64,000 bases of DNA from Croceicoccus marinus. GTDB lineage: Bacteria > Pseudomonadota > Alphaproteobacteria > Sphingomonadales > Sphingomonadaceae. Position numbers and translations under genes: made by a program. The DNA is taken from positions 2,443,501-2,507,500 of the forward strand of contig NZ_CP019602.1 of the NCBI RefSeq assembly GCF_001661675.2, written 5' to 3'. This document shows, piece after piece, positions 7,747 to 17,522 of this stretch (the stretch's first letter is position 1; every line of letters starts with the position of its first letter). The notes beneath the pieces were generated by a model. The model did not search any database and was not told the DNA's origin. It saw only the letters and a list, made by a program, of their open reading frames with translations.

Positions 7747-8991
7747 TCAATAGCTGATGTCCCCGCGCTGGTCCACGCGCAGCGAGGTATAGGGCAATTG
7801 CAGATAATCGAGCGCCAGGTCCGCGCCCTTGGAGAAGCTGGTGGTCTTCTTCCTGCCGAACAGGATCTCGCCCAGGTTCAGCCCCACGCCCAGGAAGACA
7901 TGCTGCTTCGGCACGATCCCCGCCGCGCGGTCCTCGTTCAGGAAGTCGGACGCGTAATAGCCCAGCTGCAGGTCGAGGAAGCGCAGCGGCGTATTGTCCA
8001 GCGCATCGAACCCGCGGCCTTTCAGCGACAGCATGTAGCGCTGCTGCTCGTAATGCTTCTTGCCGCGATAGCTGTAGATGTCGTCGTTCGGCACGATCTC
8101 GATCTTGAACGACACTTTCTCGCGCATGCCCGGCACCGTGTTGCGCAATACCGAGAACATCGCCCCGACGGTGTTCATCGCGACATCCTCGAGCGAATAG
8201 CCGCTGTCGGGTTCTATGCCGTCCGAAATCTCGTTCAGCGCCATCAGCGTGGAGGCCATGGCCGCTGCGGTCACCGCATCGCCCTCGGACGCATGGGTGT
8301 TCTTGTGCAGCCGCATGTGCAGGATTTCGGCGATCAGATAGGTGTCGAACGCGTGCAGCATCTTGTCCGCGCCAAGATTGGTGGTGTTCTTTCCAAACCA
8401 GCCTTCGCTCTTGAAATGGAAGTCGGTCGTCTCGCGGAACAGCTTCTTGCCGCTCTGCGCCGAGAAATAGGCGGCAAGGATCAGCAATTCGGTCTTGATC
8501 GAGCCGATTTGGCTGCCGAAGCTGCGGTGGGTGGCCGAGGCGCGCGGGACGTGGTTTGCCCAGGCAGGCTCCATCGCGGCTTCGTCCAGCGTGATCGGCC
8601 TGATCGGACCGTCGAGCGCGGACTGCCCGAGCGCGGACTGCTCCGCGCCTGAAAGACGCGCCTGCAGCAGGGCTGGACGGGCATCGGGCGCCTGCACCGC
8701 CTGGATATCGAAGTCGAGCGGCGTAACCCGCAGCGCCGCGGGAAGCGTGAGCGAGGCGATCTGGTTTAGCGAAGGCCGGTTTAGCGCTGGGCGATCCAGC
8801 GCAGGCGCGCGCACATCCCCACTCTCGACCAGCGGCTGGTCCGGCAGCACCGCAGGCGCATCCAATCCCGCCAGCGCCGCCGTCTCCAGTTCCAGTTCGC
8901 CTGCTTGCGCCGTAGTGACGAACATCGGGGCCAGGAAGGCGATCGTGGCGACTGTGCGCGTCAGATGGCGGGACAGGGCATGGATAGGCAC
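7747..8991 (-). CDS. exported DUF2279 (YfiM)-like protein
   Basis: A 414-residue protein. From GTG 8991 it starts VPIHALSRHLTRTVATIAFL and continues to AQAGELE, a normal secretion signal cleaved after about residue 30. Next comes a low-complexity region with loose repeats of the type LDRPALNRPSLN and SALGQSALD (about 55-150). The C-terminal half has GADKMLHAFDTYLIAEIL, EGDAVTAAAMASTLMALNEISDG and EDVAMNTVGAMFS, the arrangement of the DUF2279/YfiM family. The ORF stays open upstream for 68 codons, but only this start gives a signal peptide. Function unknown. It is probably periplasmic or outer-membrane associated. Confidence 0.72.
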   Translation of the reverse strand: MPIHALSRHLTRTVATIAFLAPMFVTTAQAGELELETAALAGLDAPAVLPDQPLVESGDVRAPALDRPALNRPSLNQIASLTLPAALRVTPLDFDIQAVQAPDARPALLQARLSGAEQSALGQSALDGPIRPITLDEAAMEPAWANHVPRASATHRSFGSQIGSIKTELLILAAYFSAQSGKKLFRETTDFHFKSEGWFGKNTTNLGADKMLHAFDTYLIAEILHMRLHKNTHASEGDAVTAAAMASTLMALNEISDGIEPDSGYSLEDVAMNTVGAMFSVLRNTVPGMREKVSFKIEIVPNDDIYSYRGKKHYEQQRYMLSLKGRGFDALDNTPLRFLDLQLGYYASDFLNEDRAAGIVPKQHVFLGVGLNLGEILFGRKKTTSFSKGADLALDYLQLPYTSLRVDQRGDISY

Positions 8992-9221
8992 GGGCGGATC
9001 GACTCTCGAATGGCTGGGATCGGCGTATTGAGCGGGCCTGCCGTACCAGCTGCGTTGCGACCGAAGCGTGAGAAGCGAACAAGCGGACCGAAGGTCATGC
9101 GGCGCCCGGTTTCCCAAGCCAGCTAGACCGATCGGCGCGGCTTTCCAACGGCGAAACGCGCGGTTTCCACCGAACAGGCGCCGATCGGCGACCAATGTCC
9201 CATATCTGCGGGTGGGAGAGC

Positions 9222-9295
9222 TGGAGCGGGTAAGGGGAATCGAACCCCTCTAGCTAGCTTGGAAGGCTAGAGCATTACCACTATGCTATACCCGC
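9222..9295 (-). tRNA. tRNA-Gly(TCC)
   Basis: Reads on the minus strand from GCGGGTATAGC at 9295. The 7-bp acceptor stem is GCGGGTA/TACCCGC. The D arm contains AGTGGTAATGC. The anticodon arm is CTAGC-CTTCCAA-GCTAG with anticodon TCC. The T arm is GAGGGGTTCGATTCCCCT. Discriminator T and an encoded CCA (9224-9222) follow. It decodes GGA and GGG/GGN codons. Length is 74 nt with CCA. Confidence 0.97.
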
Positions 9296-9382
9296 CCGCT
9301 GAAGCCGTCAGGCGACGCGCTGCTTGCCATCTTGCATGGCCCGACGTCAATCGCAGATCGCACCAAATTCGTAACTGCCAGC

Positions 9383-9417
9383 AAAAAGGGCCGCGCGGCA
9401 TGTGCCGGCGGCCCTTT
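9383..9417 (-). terminator. intrinsic terminator of the petABC operon
   Basis: On the minus strand, AGGGCCGCCGGCACATGCCG folds back on CGGCCCT and is followed by TTTTT. It lies 24-58 bp after the petC stop codon and before the tRNA gene, so it should end the bc1 operon transcript. Confidence 0.8.
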
Positions 9418-9440
9418 GTGTCGATGCGCGCGATGCGCCC

Positions 9441-10295
9441 TTAGTGCTTCACGTTCCGCCACACGTTGCGATAGGCAAGGAAGCCCAGCACCGTGGCGAA
9501 GATCAGGAACAGCACCACGGGGAAGCCCGTCTGGTGACGCTTCTGCAGCGTGGGTTCTGCCGTCCACACCAGGAACGCCGCGACGTCCTGCGCCATCTGG
9601 TCGACCGTCGCTTCGGTACCGTCGGCATAGGTCACCTGCCCGGCACTCGTCAGCGGCGGTGCCATCGCGAGGTTGAGGTTCGGGAAATACGGGTTGAAGT
9701 GCAGCCCGGTCGGCGTCGTGAAGTCGGGGAATTCCTCGTTCAGCGACATTCCGTCGTGGGTGTAACCCGCCGGATCGCGATAGCCGGTCAGCAGCGAATA
9801 GACATAGTTGCCGCCGTCGTGACGCGCCTTGGTGATCAGCGAAAGATCGGGCGGAACCGCATTGTTGTTCGCGGCAGCCGCGGCGACATTGTTCGCATAG
9901 GGCAGCGGGAAGACGTCGGTCGGCAGCGCCGGACGCATCACCGGCTCGCCGGTGGCGGGATTGATCCCGGGCACCTGCCAGGTCGCTGCCTCGGCCTTCA
10001 CCTCGGCCTCGGTATAGCCCAGCTCGGCCAGGTTGCGGAAGGCGACGTGGCGCAGCGAGTGGCAGGCCGAGCACACTTCCTTGTAGACCTGGTAGCCGCG
10101 CTGCACCTGCTGATAGTCGAACGTGCCGGTCCAGCCCGCGCTCTGCAGATGCGCGTCGCGCGGGTGCAGGTGGAACTCGTGCTCGGCGGTCGGGGCCGCA
10201 TCGTCGGTGGCGGCGGTATAGGCGCCGACAACGAACGAATAGGCCAGTATGATCACGAAGCCGAGGCCGACGAGGATTGCAATAAGGCGTGCCAT
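9441..10295 (-). CDS. petC: cytochrome c1 of the bc1 complex
   Basis: A 284-residue heme c subunit of complex III. It accepts electrons from the Rieske centre and passes them to soluble or membrane cytochrome c on the periplasmic side. It has an N-terminal signal/anchor helix (LIAILVGLGFVIILAYSFVV), heme motif C75-S-A-C78-H79, the axial methionine M211 in NLAMAPPL, and a C-terminal anchor helix (FPVVLFLIFATVLGFLAY). It is the last gene of petA-petB-petC on the minus strand, 30 bp after petB. In some alphaproteobacteria b and c1 are fused (fbcH-type); here they are separate. Confidence 0.97.
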   Translation of the reverse strand: MARLIAILVGLGFVIILAYSFVVGAYTAATDDAAPTAEHEFHLHPRDAHLQSAGWTGTFDYQQVQRGYQVYKEVCSACHSLRHVAFRNLAELGYTEAEVKAEAATWQVPGINPATGEPVMRPALPTDVFPLPYANNVAAAAANNNAVPPDLSLITKARHDGGNYVYSLLTGYRDPAGYTHDGMSLNEEFPDFTTPTGLHFNPYFPNLNLAMAPPLTSAGQVTYADGTEATVDQMAQDVAAFLVWTAEPTLQKRHQTGFPVVLFLIFATVLGFLAYRNVWRNVKH

Positions 10296-10325
10296 CTTAC
10301 GCGTCTTTCTGTGTTTTCGTCAGTC

Positions 10326-11651
10326 TCAGGCGGTGGCCGGACGGCCCGCGGGAGCATCGTGGGTGGTTTCGAGCGGCACGTGGTCGTGCGCCCCGCTCTT
10401 GTCGCCCAGCACGGCCTCGGTGATCGAGCCCGGCAGCGGCTTCGGCGTTTCGAAGCTCGACACCAGAGGCAGGATGATGAGGAAGTGCGCGAAGTAGTAC
10501 AGCGCCGCGATCTGGCTCAGCATCACATAGGGTTCCTCTGCCGGCGCGCCGCCGCACCAGAACAGCACCGCCATCGCGGGGATCAGGCCGAACCAGAAGA
10601 ACTTGCGGAACAGCGGCCGATACAGGCCCGAACGGACCGGCGAACGATCCAGCCAGGGCAGGAAGAACCACACCAGGATGGCGGCGAACATCGCGATCAC
10701 GCCCATCAGCTTCGCCGGCAGGAACAGGAAGTCCTGGGTGAAGGCGCGCAGGATCGCGTAGAACGGCCAGAAGTACCATTCGGGCACGATATGCGCCGGG
10801 GTCGAAAGCGGGTTGGCCGGGATGTAGTTGTCCGGGTGGCCCAGCTGGTTCGGCATGAAGAACACGAACAGCGTGTAGAGCACGAGGAACACGCCCAGGC
10901 CGAAACCGTCCTTGGCGGTGTAATAGGGGTGGAACGGCACGGTGTCCGATTCCTGCTTCACTTCCACGCCCGTGGGGTTCGACGAACCCGGGATGTGCAG
11001 CGCCCAGATATGCAGGATGACGACACCCGCGATCACGAAGGGCAGCATGAAGTGCAGCGAGAAAAAGCGGTTCAGCGCGGCATTGTCGGGCGCGAAGCCG
11101 CCCAGCAGCCAGATCTGCAGCGGCTCGCCCACCAGCGGGATCGCGCCGAACAGGCCGGTGATCACCTTGGCACCCCAGAAGCTCATCTGACCCCAGGGAA
11201 GCACGTAGCCCATGAAGGCGGTCGCCATCATGAGCAGGAAGATGACTACGCCCAGCAGCCAGATCATCTCGCGCGGGGCCTTGTACGAGCTGAAGAACAG
11301 GCCGCGGAAGATGTGGATATAGACCACGACGAAGAAGAAGCTGGCGCCGTTCGCATGCGCATAGCGCATCATCCAGCCCCAGTTGACGTCGCGCATGATG
11401 TGCTCGACCGAATCGAAGGCAACCAGCGCGTTGGGCGCATAGTGCATCGCCAGGACCACGCCGGTGACGATCTGCAGCATCAGGCAGAAGCCCGCCAGCA
11501 CGCCGAAGTTCCAGAAATAGTTCAGGTTGCGCGGCACGGGATAGCCGGCACCGATGGCGTTATAGACGAGGCGCGGAAGCGGCAGTTTCTCGTCCAGCCA
11601 CTTCATGACCGGCTGCTTCGGCTCGTAATGCTTTGCCCAGGGGAAGCTCAT
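10326..11651 (-). CDS. petB: cytochrome b of the bc1 complex
   Basis: A 441-residue integral membrane subunit that carries hemes bL and bH and the Qo and Qi quinone sites. Seen: the heme-ligand helices ([40 protein letters not shown] and the [20 protein letters not shown] region), the Qo-site [15 protein letters not shown] motif and eight predicted helices. The end ([19 protein letters not shown]) is typical of the alphaproteobacterial protein. It starts 12 bp after the Rieske gene stop and is clearly part of the same operon. Confidence 0.97.
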   Translation of the reverse strand: MSFPWAKHYEPKQPVMKWLDEKLPLPRLVYNAIGAGYPVPRNLNYFWNFGVLAGFCLMLQIVTGVVLAMHYAPNALVAFDSVEHIMRDVNWGWMMRYAHANGASFFFVVVYIHIFRGLFFSSYKAPREMIWLLGVVIFLLMMATAFMGYVLPWGQMSFWGAKVITGLFGAIPLVGEPLQIWLLGGFAPDNAALNRFFSLHFMLPFVIAGVVILHIWALHIPGSSNPTGVEVKQESDTVPFHPYYTAKDGFGLGVFLVLYTLFVFFMPNQLGHPDNYIPANPLSTPAHIVPEWYFWPFYAILRAFTQDFLFLPAKLMGVIAMFAAILVWFFLPWLDRSPVRSGLYRPLFRKFFWFGLIPAMAVLFWCGGAPAEEPYVMLSQIAALYYFAHFLIILPLVSSFETPKPLPGSITEAVLGDKSGAHDHVPLETTHDAPAGRPATA

Positions 11652-11663
11652 CGTACTCTATCC

Positions 11664-12242
11664 TCAGCCCAGAACCACGGTGGTGTCGGAAGTGAACTCG
11701 TATTCCGGCACTTCCAGATTGAGCGGCGCAGGCCCTTTGCGGATGCGCGCGGCGGTGTCGTAGTGCGAGCCGTGGCAGGGGCAGAAATAGCCGCCGTACT
11801 CGCCGCGGTTCTCACCTTCGGCGGCGCCCAGCGGGACACAGCCGAGATGGGTGCACACGCCCATGGTGATCAGCCAGTTGGTCCGGCCTTCCTTGGTACG
11901 CTCTTCCAGAGTCTGCGGATCGCGCAATGCTGATAGCGGAACCGCGTCCGCTTCGGCAATTTCCCGTTCGGTCAGGTTGCGCACGAAGACCGGCTGCTTG
12001 CGGAACACCGCCTTGATCGCCTGCCCGGTCTCGATCGCGGAAAGATCGATCTCGGTCGTGGATTCGGCCAGCACGTCCTTGGACGGCGCCATCTGGCTGA
12101 TCAGCGGATAGAGCACCGCAAGCCCGCCCACGCCGGCGGCGCTGACGGCGGCAATCTCGATGAAGTCGCGGCGGCGGACACCGGTCTCGCCTTCGCTGGT
12201 ACCCTCGACGGTCCCTGTGGTGTCGATGGTCGCGTCTGCCAT
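11664..12242 (-). CDS. petA: Rieske iron-sulfur protein of the bc1 complex
   Basis: A 192-residue ubiquinol-cytochrome c reductase iron-sulfur subunit. The twin-arginine-type anchor [19 protein letters not shown] starts at about residue 22 and is followed by the hinge and the globular periplasmic domain. The 2Fe-2S ligands sit in C130-T-H132-LG-C135 and C154-P-C156-H157-GSH. The ATG at 12242 ([10 protein letters not shown]) gives the usual short N-terminus; the ORF is open further upstream but without family likeness. It is the first gene of petABC. A perfect palindrome TCCCAAG-T-CTTGGGA lies about 63 bp upstream. Confidence 0.96.
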   Translation of the reverse strand: MADATIDTTGTVEGTSEGETGVRRRDFIEIAAVSAAGVGGLAVLYPLISQMAPSKDVLAESTTEIDLSAIETGQAIKAVFRKQPVFVRNLTEREIAEADAVPLSALRDPQTLEERTKEGRTNWLITMGVCTHLGCVPLGAAEGENRGEYGGYFCPCHGSHYDTAARIRKGPAPLNLEVPEYEFTSDTTVVLG

Positions 12243-12304
12243 GCCAAATCCCTGAACTGACTGCGCGGGAGCACAGGATGCGCCCCGCCGCTTCGCTACG
12301 AATG

Positions 12305-12319
12305 TCCCAAGTCTTGGGA
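12305..12319. promoter_or_regulatory. perfect 15-bp palindrome upstream of petA
   Basis: TCCCAAG-T-CTTGGGA, with two 7-bp arms around one central base, about 63 bp upstream of the petA start codon. No T-run follows it, so a terminator is unlikely. It could be the operator of a dimeric regulator of the bc1 operon. The regulator is not identifiable from sequence. Confidence 0.4.
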
Positions 12320-12474
12320 AGGTCGATCCCCGGCCAGGGGCTGTCCCGTCCAATCGCGACTGCGCCAGTGTGAACCCACGGATGGTGCCGATTCACGCAA
12401 GGCGAGGCCGCGGCAAGCCTCGTTCCGGGCACCCCATAGACACGAAGCTTGAAATTTCCAACAGCGATTTTGCT

Positions 12475-13569
12475 TTATGATGGCGCATGCGCAAGGCCGG
12501 CACCCTGCGGCCAGCCGGGCGCGGCCAGCGCCAGCACCTTGAAAAGCGATCCCATGGCCCGGGCCGACACCAGCCTGTCGAGCGCCTCGGCGACCGTTCC
12601 GGCCGATGCGGGATTGGCGCGCGCCAATGCCGCCGCGCGCTGCGCGATCCCCAGCGCCAGCAGGAATTCGCCCTGCTGCGCCATTCCGTCGACCCGGCAC
12701 CCGGCGGCGCGCGCGGCATCCGCCAGAGCGGCGAAATCGACATGGGCGGTCAGGTCGGCGGCGCCGGGATCGGTGAAGGGATCGACCTTGCGGTGCGCGC
12801 GCACGGCCTGGAGGCTGGATCCGGTGAAGGGCTGCAGATGTCCGTAATCCAGCGCCAGCATCGCCCCGCCCTGCCTCGCCAGCCGGCCGCCCAGCTCGTG
12901 CATGATCGCGCTGGCGGCGGGGCAGACCTCGATCAGCGTATCGGCTGGCGCGTCGGCGCGGGCCGGGGGAATGGCCGAATCCATCGGGCGGTCGCCGGGA
13001 ACGGGCACGAAGGATCGGGCATCCGGTTCGTCTGCATCCGTGCCCGCCAGCGCGACGACCATCTCGCGCCAGCCCCGCGGGGTGCGGACCAGCTGGCGGA
13101 TCGGCAGCGCGTCGAAGAATTCGTTGGCGACGATCAGCAAAGGCCGATCCTCGGGCAGGCTGGCCGCGCTGTCGTGGAAGACCGGCGCATGCTCCGCCAG
13201 CAGGCTGCGCTGCGCCTCGCGCAGGACGGGCGAGGCTTCGACGAGGTGCACTTCGGGCCGCAGCCCCGCGCCCGCCATCACGCGCAGAGCGTCGCGCGCC
13301 AGGGTGCCGCGCCCCCCGCCCAGTTCGACGTAGCAGGCGTCATGCGATCCGGCGCGGACCGCCATGTCGGCCAGCCAGCCGCCCAGCATCTCGCCGAACA
13401 TCTGGCTGATTTCGGGCGCGGTGACGAAATCGCCGGTGACGCCCAGCGGATCGCGATGCGCGTAATAATGCGCGTTCGCCTCGGCCATGTATTGCGCCAG
13501 CGGGATCGGCCCCAGATGCGCGATCGTCCGCGCGAGGCGCCCGGTCAGGCTGTCGTGCGGCCCGGCCAC
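12475..13569 (-). CDS. SAM-dependent methyltransferase, MidA/NDUFAF7 family
   Basis: A 364-residue class I methyltransferase (DUF185). The mitochondrial homologue NDUFAF7 dimethylates an arginine of a complex I subunit during assembly. Seen: GDFVTAPEISQMFGEMLGGW, the SAM-binding VELGGGRGTLARD, LVEASPVLREAQ, and NEFFDALPIRQLV. I take the GTG at 13569, 4 bp after the lgt stop, which gives a normal N-terminus (VAGPHDSLTGRLARTIAHLG) and suggests translational coupling. An in-frame ATG at 13617 would overlap lgt by 44 bp and add a basic tail. Complex I targeting is inferred from the eukaryotic family member only. Confidence 0.88.
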   Translation of the reverse strand: MAGPHDSLTGRLARTIAHLGPIPLAQYMAEANAHYYAHRDPLGVTGDFVTAPEISQMFGEMLGGWLADMAVRAGSHDACYVELGGGRGTLARDALRVMAGAGLRPEVHLVEASPVLREAQRSLLAEHAPVFHDSAASLPEDRPLLIVANEFFDALPIRQLVRTPRGWREMVVALAGTDADEPDARSFVPVPGDRPMDSAIPPARADAPADTLIEVCPAASAIMHELGGRLARQGGAMLALDYGHLQPFTGSSLQAVRAHRKVDPFTDPGAADLTAHVDFAALADAARAAGCRVDGMAQQGEFLLALGIAQRAAALARANPASAGTVAEALDRLVSARAMGSLFKVLALAAPGWPQGAGLAHAPS

Positions 13570-13573
13570 GCGT

Positions 13574-14509
13574 CTAGGCAGAGGGTGCCGTCTTGCCGGC
13601 GCGCAGGGCAGTGCCATGCGGCGGGCGGACCAGCGCGATGACGATCAGCGCCAGCCCGACCAGGATCATCGGCATGGTCAGCCACTGGCCCATCGAGAAC
13701 CCGGTCTCCACCGCGAAATCGGCCAGCTGCTGGTCGGGCTCGCGGAAGAACTCGACCGTGAAGCGCGACAGGCCGTAGCCCAGCGTGAACACGCCCACCA
13801 GCAGCCCGGTGCGCCAGCGCGCCCGGGTCAGCCAGAACAGGCACAGCAGCACGATGCCCAGCACCAGCCCCTCGAGCGCAGCCTCGTACAGCTGGCTGGG
13901 ATGGCGTGCGACCGGGCCGCCATGCGGGAACACCATCGCCCATGGCACGTCCGGCCCCGCTGCGCGGCCCCACAGCTCGCCGTTCACGAAGTTGGCGAGC
14001 CGTCCGAAGAATAGGCCGAAGGGCACGTTGACCGCGATATAATCGGCCACGCGGATGAATTGCAGCTTGCCGCGCCACGATACCCAGGCGATCGCCAGCA
14101 CGGTGCCGATCATCCCGCCATGAAAGCTCATCCCCCCGTTCCACACCGACAACAGCGCGAGCGGATCCGACCACAGCGACGGTTCGTAGAAAGTGGCATA
14201 GCCCAGTCGCCCGCCGAAGATGACGCCCAGCGTACACCAGAAGAACAAATCCTCCGCATGGCGCTGCGCCAGCGGCGCGCCGGGCGATCTGATCATGCGC
14301 GTCAGGTGCCAGTACCCCAGCGCGATGCCCGCCAGATAGGCCAGCGAATACCAGCGCAGCGTGAAGAAGCCGAGGTCGATGCCCGGACGCAGGCCCAGGT
14401 TCTCCCAATAGATCGGCGCATTCGCCGCCGCAGCGGCCAGTTCGAGCGGCACTCGCAATTCTCCTTCGGGGCGCGGACGGGGCGCGGGGACCCGTTCGGG
14501 CGTCCGCAT
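13574..14509 (-). CDS. lgt: prolipoprotein diacylglyceryl transferase
   Basis: Lgt, 311 aa. It transfers diacylglycerol from phosphatidylglycerol to the lipobox cysteine of prolipoproteins at the inner membrane, the first step of lipoprotein maturation. Family signatures are present: YSLAYLAGIALGYW, GGMSFHGGMIG, the FGRLANFVNGELWGR signature and RHPSQLYEA. About seven membrane helices are predicted. ATG 14509 (MRTPERVPAP) is preferred; a start 75 bp further upstream adds only arginine/alanine-rich residues. It diverges from glnD, with about 200 bp between, and is followed by the MidA-like gene. Confidence 0.95.
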   Translation of the reverse strand: MRTPERVPAPRPRPEGELRVPLELAAAAANAPIYWENLGLRPGIDLGFFTLRWYSLAYLAGIALGYWHLTRMIRSPGAPLAQRHAEDLFFWCTLGVIFGGRLGYATFYEPSLWSDPLALLSVWNGGMSFHGGMIGTVLAIAWVSWRGKLQFIRVADYIAVNVPFGLFFGRLANFVNGELWGRAAGPDVPWAMVFPHGGPVARHPSQLYEAALEGLVLGIVLLCLFWLTRARWRTGLLVGVFTLGYGLSRFTVEFFREPDQQLADFAVETGFSMGQWLTMPMILVGLALIVIALVRPPHGTALRAGKTAPSA

Positions 14510-14712
14510 GGGCACCCGTGTTGCCGCCCGCGCGCGGCGCGCCGCTCTTTGGCACAGCGCGCCGCGCGATGAAAGAGAGCGCACAACCCGGGCGGCCCGA
14601 TTGGCCCCGCCCTGGAAAAACGGCTATTCGCGACAATATAGGAAGGACCGGGATCGCAAGGATCGGGCCGCAGCGCCCCCCGCCACGCGTGACCCCCGTT
14701 GCAAGGAATCGC

Positions 14713-17460
14713 ATGAGCCAGCCCCGCATACCCAACCAGCGCGCCATCATCGACCGGCGGAAACTGTCCGCCACGGTCGATGCGGCGGTTGATGCGGCGC
14801 AGGGCAAGATCAAGCGGCAGAAAATCGTCGCCATCCTCAAGGATGCGCTGGCCACGGGCCGCAAGGACATCGCCGCCCGCCTCGATGCCGAGCCGTCCGC
14901 CGGCCACAAGGTCGCCGCGGCGCAAAGCTTCCTGATCGACCAGCTGATCCGCGTGATCCACGACCATGTCATCACCCATGTCTATCCCGCCGCCAATCGC
15001 AGCGCGGGCGAGCGGCTGACGCTGGTCGCGGTCGGCGGATACGGCCGGGGCGAGATGGCGCCGCAGTCCGACGTGGACATCGCCTTCATCACCCCGATGA
15101 AGAACACTCCCTGGTGCGAGCAGGTGATCGAGGCGATCCTGTATTTCCTGTGGGACCTGGGGCTGAAGGTCGGCCATTCCAGCCGCAGCCTGGACGACAT
15201 GGTCAAGATGGCGAAGCAGGACCTGACCATCCGCACCGCCTTGCTGGAAGGGCGCTTCCTGTGGGGCGACCAGGCCTTGTTCCAGAAGGCGAGCGACCGG
15301 TTCTGGGCCGATGTCGTCGCGGGATCGGAAAAGCAGTTCGTCGCCGAAAAGCTGCTGGAGCGCGAGGAGCGGCACAAGCGCATGGGCGATTCGCGCTATG
15401 TCGTCGAACCCAATGTGAAAGAGGGCAAGGGCGGCCTGCGCGACCTGCACACGCTCTACTGGATCGGCAAGTATATCCACAAGGTCCGCACCGCGTCCGA
15501 ACTGGTCGATGCCGGCCTGCTGACCCGCACCGAATATCGCGCGTTCCGCCGGGCGGAAAACTTCTTCTGGGCGGTGCGCTGCCACCTCCACACCATCACC
15601 GGGCGCGAGGAGGACCGGCTGACCTTCGACCTGCAGCGCGAGGTGTCGGCCCGGATGAATTTCGTCGACCGCCCGGGGAAAAGCGCGGTCGAGCGCTTCA
15701 TGCGGTTCTATTTCCTGCAGGTGAAGCGCGTGGGCAGCCTGACCGGCGTGTTCCTCGCCCAGCTGGACGAGCAGTTCGCCCGTTCCAAGCGGCCCAGCCT
15801 GATGACCCGTTTCCGCGACCGCACCCGCATCGTCGAGGGGTTCGAGATCTCGTCGGGCCGCATCAACGTGCCCAGCGACGATTTCTTCCAGCAGGACCCG
15901 GTGCGGCTGGTCGAGATCTTCACCCTCGCCAATGCCGAGGGGGTGGAGGTCCATCCCAATGCCATGCGGCTGGCCGACCGCGATTCGGGGCTGATCGACA
16001 ACAAGGTGCGCCGCGACAAGCGCGCCAATGCGCTGTTGCTTGCCCTGCTGACCAGCCGCGACAATCCCGAGCTGGCCCTGCGCTGGATGAACGAGGCGAG
16101 CGTGTTCGGGCGCATCATGCCGGAATTCGGCCGCGTCGTGGCGCAGATGCAGTTCGACATGTACCACCACTATACCGTCGACGAGCACACGATCCGCGCC
16201 ATCGGGGCGCTGGCCCGCATCGAATCGGGCGAAAGCGCCGAGACGCATCCGACCGCGACCGACATCATCGGCAAGATCAAGCATCGCCGCGCGCTGTATG
16301 TCGCGGTGCTGATGCACGACATCGCCAAGGGGCGCGGCGGCGACCATTCGATCCTGGGGGCCGAGGACGCGCTGAAGGTCGGTCCGCGGCTGGGGCTGGA
16401 CGAGACCGAGACCGAGCTGGTCTCGTGGCTGGTCAGGCAGCATCTGCTGATGAGCGCGACCGCGTTCAAGCGCGACCTTGCCGATCCCAAGACAATCGCC
16501 GATTTCGTGGCCGAGGTGCAATCGCTCGAACGGCTGCGGCAATTGATGGTGCTGACGGTGGTCGACATCGGGGCGGTCGGTCCGGGCGTATGGAACAGCT
16601 GGAAAAGCCAGCTTCTGACAGACCTGTTCCACGCCGCCGAGGAACGCATCCGGCTGGGCCACAAGAGCGTGGGCCGCGAAAAAGGCGTCGAGATCAAGAA
16701 GGCTCAGGTCGCCGACCTGCTGGAGGGCGACAAGGGGCTGATCGACAGCGCGGGCAAGGCGATGCTGTCCTCCTACTGGATCGCCGAGGCGCCCGAGGTG
16801 ATCGTGCCCAACCTGCGCCAGATCGACAGGATGGAAGGGCAGCGCAAGCTGTCGATCGAATGCCATTATTCCGAGAATCGCGGCGCGACGCTGGTCACCG
16901 TGATCGTGGGCGACCATCCCGGCCTGTTCAGCCGCATCGCGGGCGGCATCCATCTGGCGGGCGGAAACATCATCGACGCGCGCTTCCACACCAGCCGCAA
17001 CGGCGTGGCGGTCGACAACCTGCTGGTGCAGGACCCGCTGGGCCGCCCGTTCCACGAACAGCACCAGATCGACCGGCTGAAGCAGGCGATCGAGGATTCG
17101 CTGGCGCACCGGAACGAGCTGGTTCCCGAGCTGGCGGCCCGCCCGCTGTCGCGCCTGCGCGCCCATGCGTTCGAGGTGAAGCCCCGGATCGAGTTCGACA
17201 ATGACGCGTCGAACCGCTTCACCGTGATCGAGGTCAGCGCCCGCGACCGCCCCGCCCTGCTCAACCGCCTGGCGCGCGCCTTGTTCGAGGAGCGGCTGAT
17301 GATACAATCGGCGCATGTGACGAATTATGGCGAACGCGCCGCCGATACGTTCTATGTGACCGATCTGCTTGGCGACAAGATCGTCTCGGAAAGCCGGATG
17401 AAGGCGATCGAGGCGAAATTGCTGGACGCGGTGCGCGCGACCGAGGAAGCTGCGGCCTGA
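14713..17460 (+). CDS. glnD: [protein-PII] uridylyltransferase / uridylyl-removing enzyme
   Basis: GlnD, 915 aa. It uridylylates PII under nitrogen limitation and removes UMP when glutamine is high, setting GlnE and NtrBC activity. Domains in order: nucleotidyltransferase with GGYGRGEMAPQSDVDIAF (from about residue 107), the GlnD linker, an HD hydrolase domain with VLMHDIAKGRGGDHS (around 535), and two ACT domains (TLVTVIVGDHPGLFSRIAGG from 726 and TVIEVSARDRPALLNRLA from 837) that sense glutamine. All motifs look intact. ATG 14713 gives the standard N-terminus. The open frame continues upstream without similarity. No glnK, amtB or glnB is in the window. Confidence 0.96.
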   Translation: MSQPRIPNQRAIIDRRKLSATVDAAVDAAQGKIKRQKIVAILKDALATGRKDIAARLDAEPSAGHKVAAAQSFLIDQLIRVIHDHVITHVYPAANRSAGERLTLVAVGGYGRGEMAPQSDVDIAFITPMKNTPWCEQVIEAILYFLWDLGLKVGHSSRSLDDMVKMAKQDLTIRTALLEGRFLWGDQALFQKASDRFWADVVAGSEKQFVAEKLLEREERHKRMGDSRYVVEPNVKEGKGGLRDLHTLYWIGKYIHKVRTASELVDAGLLTRTEYRAFRRAENFFWAVRCHLHTITGREEDRLTFDLQREVSARMNFVDRPGKSAVERFMRFYFLQVKRVGSLTGVFLAQLDEQFARSKRPSLMTRFRDRTRIVEGFEISSGRINVPSDDFFQQDPVRLVEIFTLANAEGVEVHPNAMRLADRDSGLIDNKVRRDKRANALLLALLTSRDNPELALRWMNEASVFGRIMPEFGRVVAQMQFDMYHHYTVDEHTIRAIGALARIESGESAETHPTATDIIGKIKHRRALYVAVLMHDIAKGRGGDHSILGAEDALKVGPRLGLDETETELVSWLVRQHLLMSATAFKRDLADPKTIADFVAEVQSLERLRQLMVLTVVDIGAVGPGVWNSWKSQLLTDLFHAAEERIRLGHKSVGREKGVEIKKAQVADLLEGDKGLIDSAGKAMLSSYWIAEAPEVIVPNLRQIDRMEGQRKLSIECHYSENRGATLVTVIVGDHPGLFSRIAGGIHLAGGNIIDARFHTSRNGVAVDNLLVQDPLGRPFHEQHQIDRLKQAIEDSLAHRNELVPELAARPLSRLRAHAFEVKPRIEFDNDASNRFTVIEVSARDRPALLNRLARALFEERLMIQSAHVTNYGERAADTFYVTDLLGDKIVSESRMKAIEAKLLDAVRATEEAAA

Positions 17461-17474
17461 ATTCGGCGTCGACT

Positions 17475-17522
17475 GAACGGAGCGCCGGCCGAACGGGGCG
17501 CCGATCGAACGGGGCGCCGTGG
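17475..17522. repeat. 16-bp tandem repeat, three copies
   Basis: Three consecutive units of the form GAACGGGGCGCCGATC (copies at 17475, 17491 and 17507, with small differences in the first and last). They begin 15 bp after the glnD stop. Each unit contains the palindrome GGCGCC or its variant AGCGCC. There is no coding potential and the role is unknown. The 210-bp gap to the next gene holds nothing else recognisable. Confidence 0.85.

Noticed and set aside
9402..11933. 843-residue ORF opposite petC and petB
   Set aside because: Overlaps two well-supported genes. It is rich in histidine, arginine and glutamine without domains.
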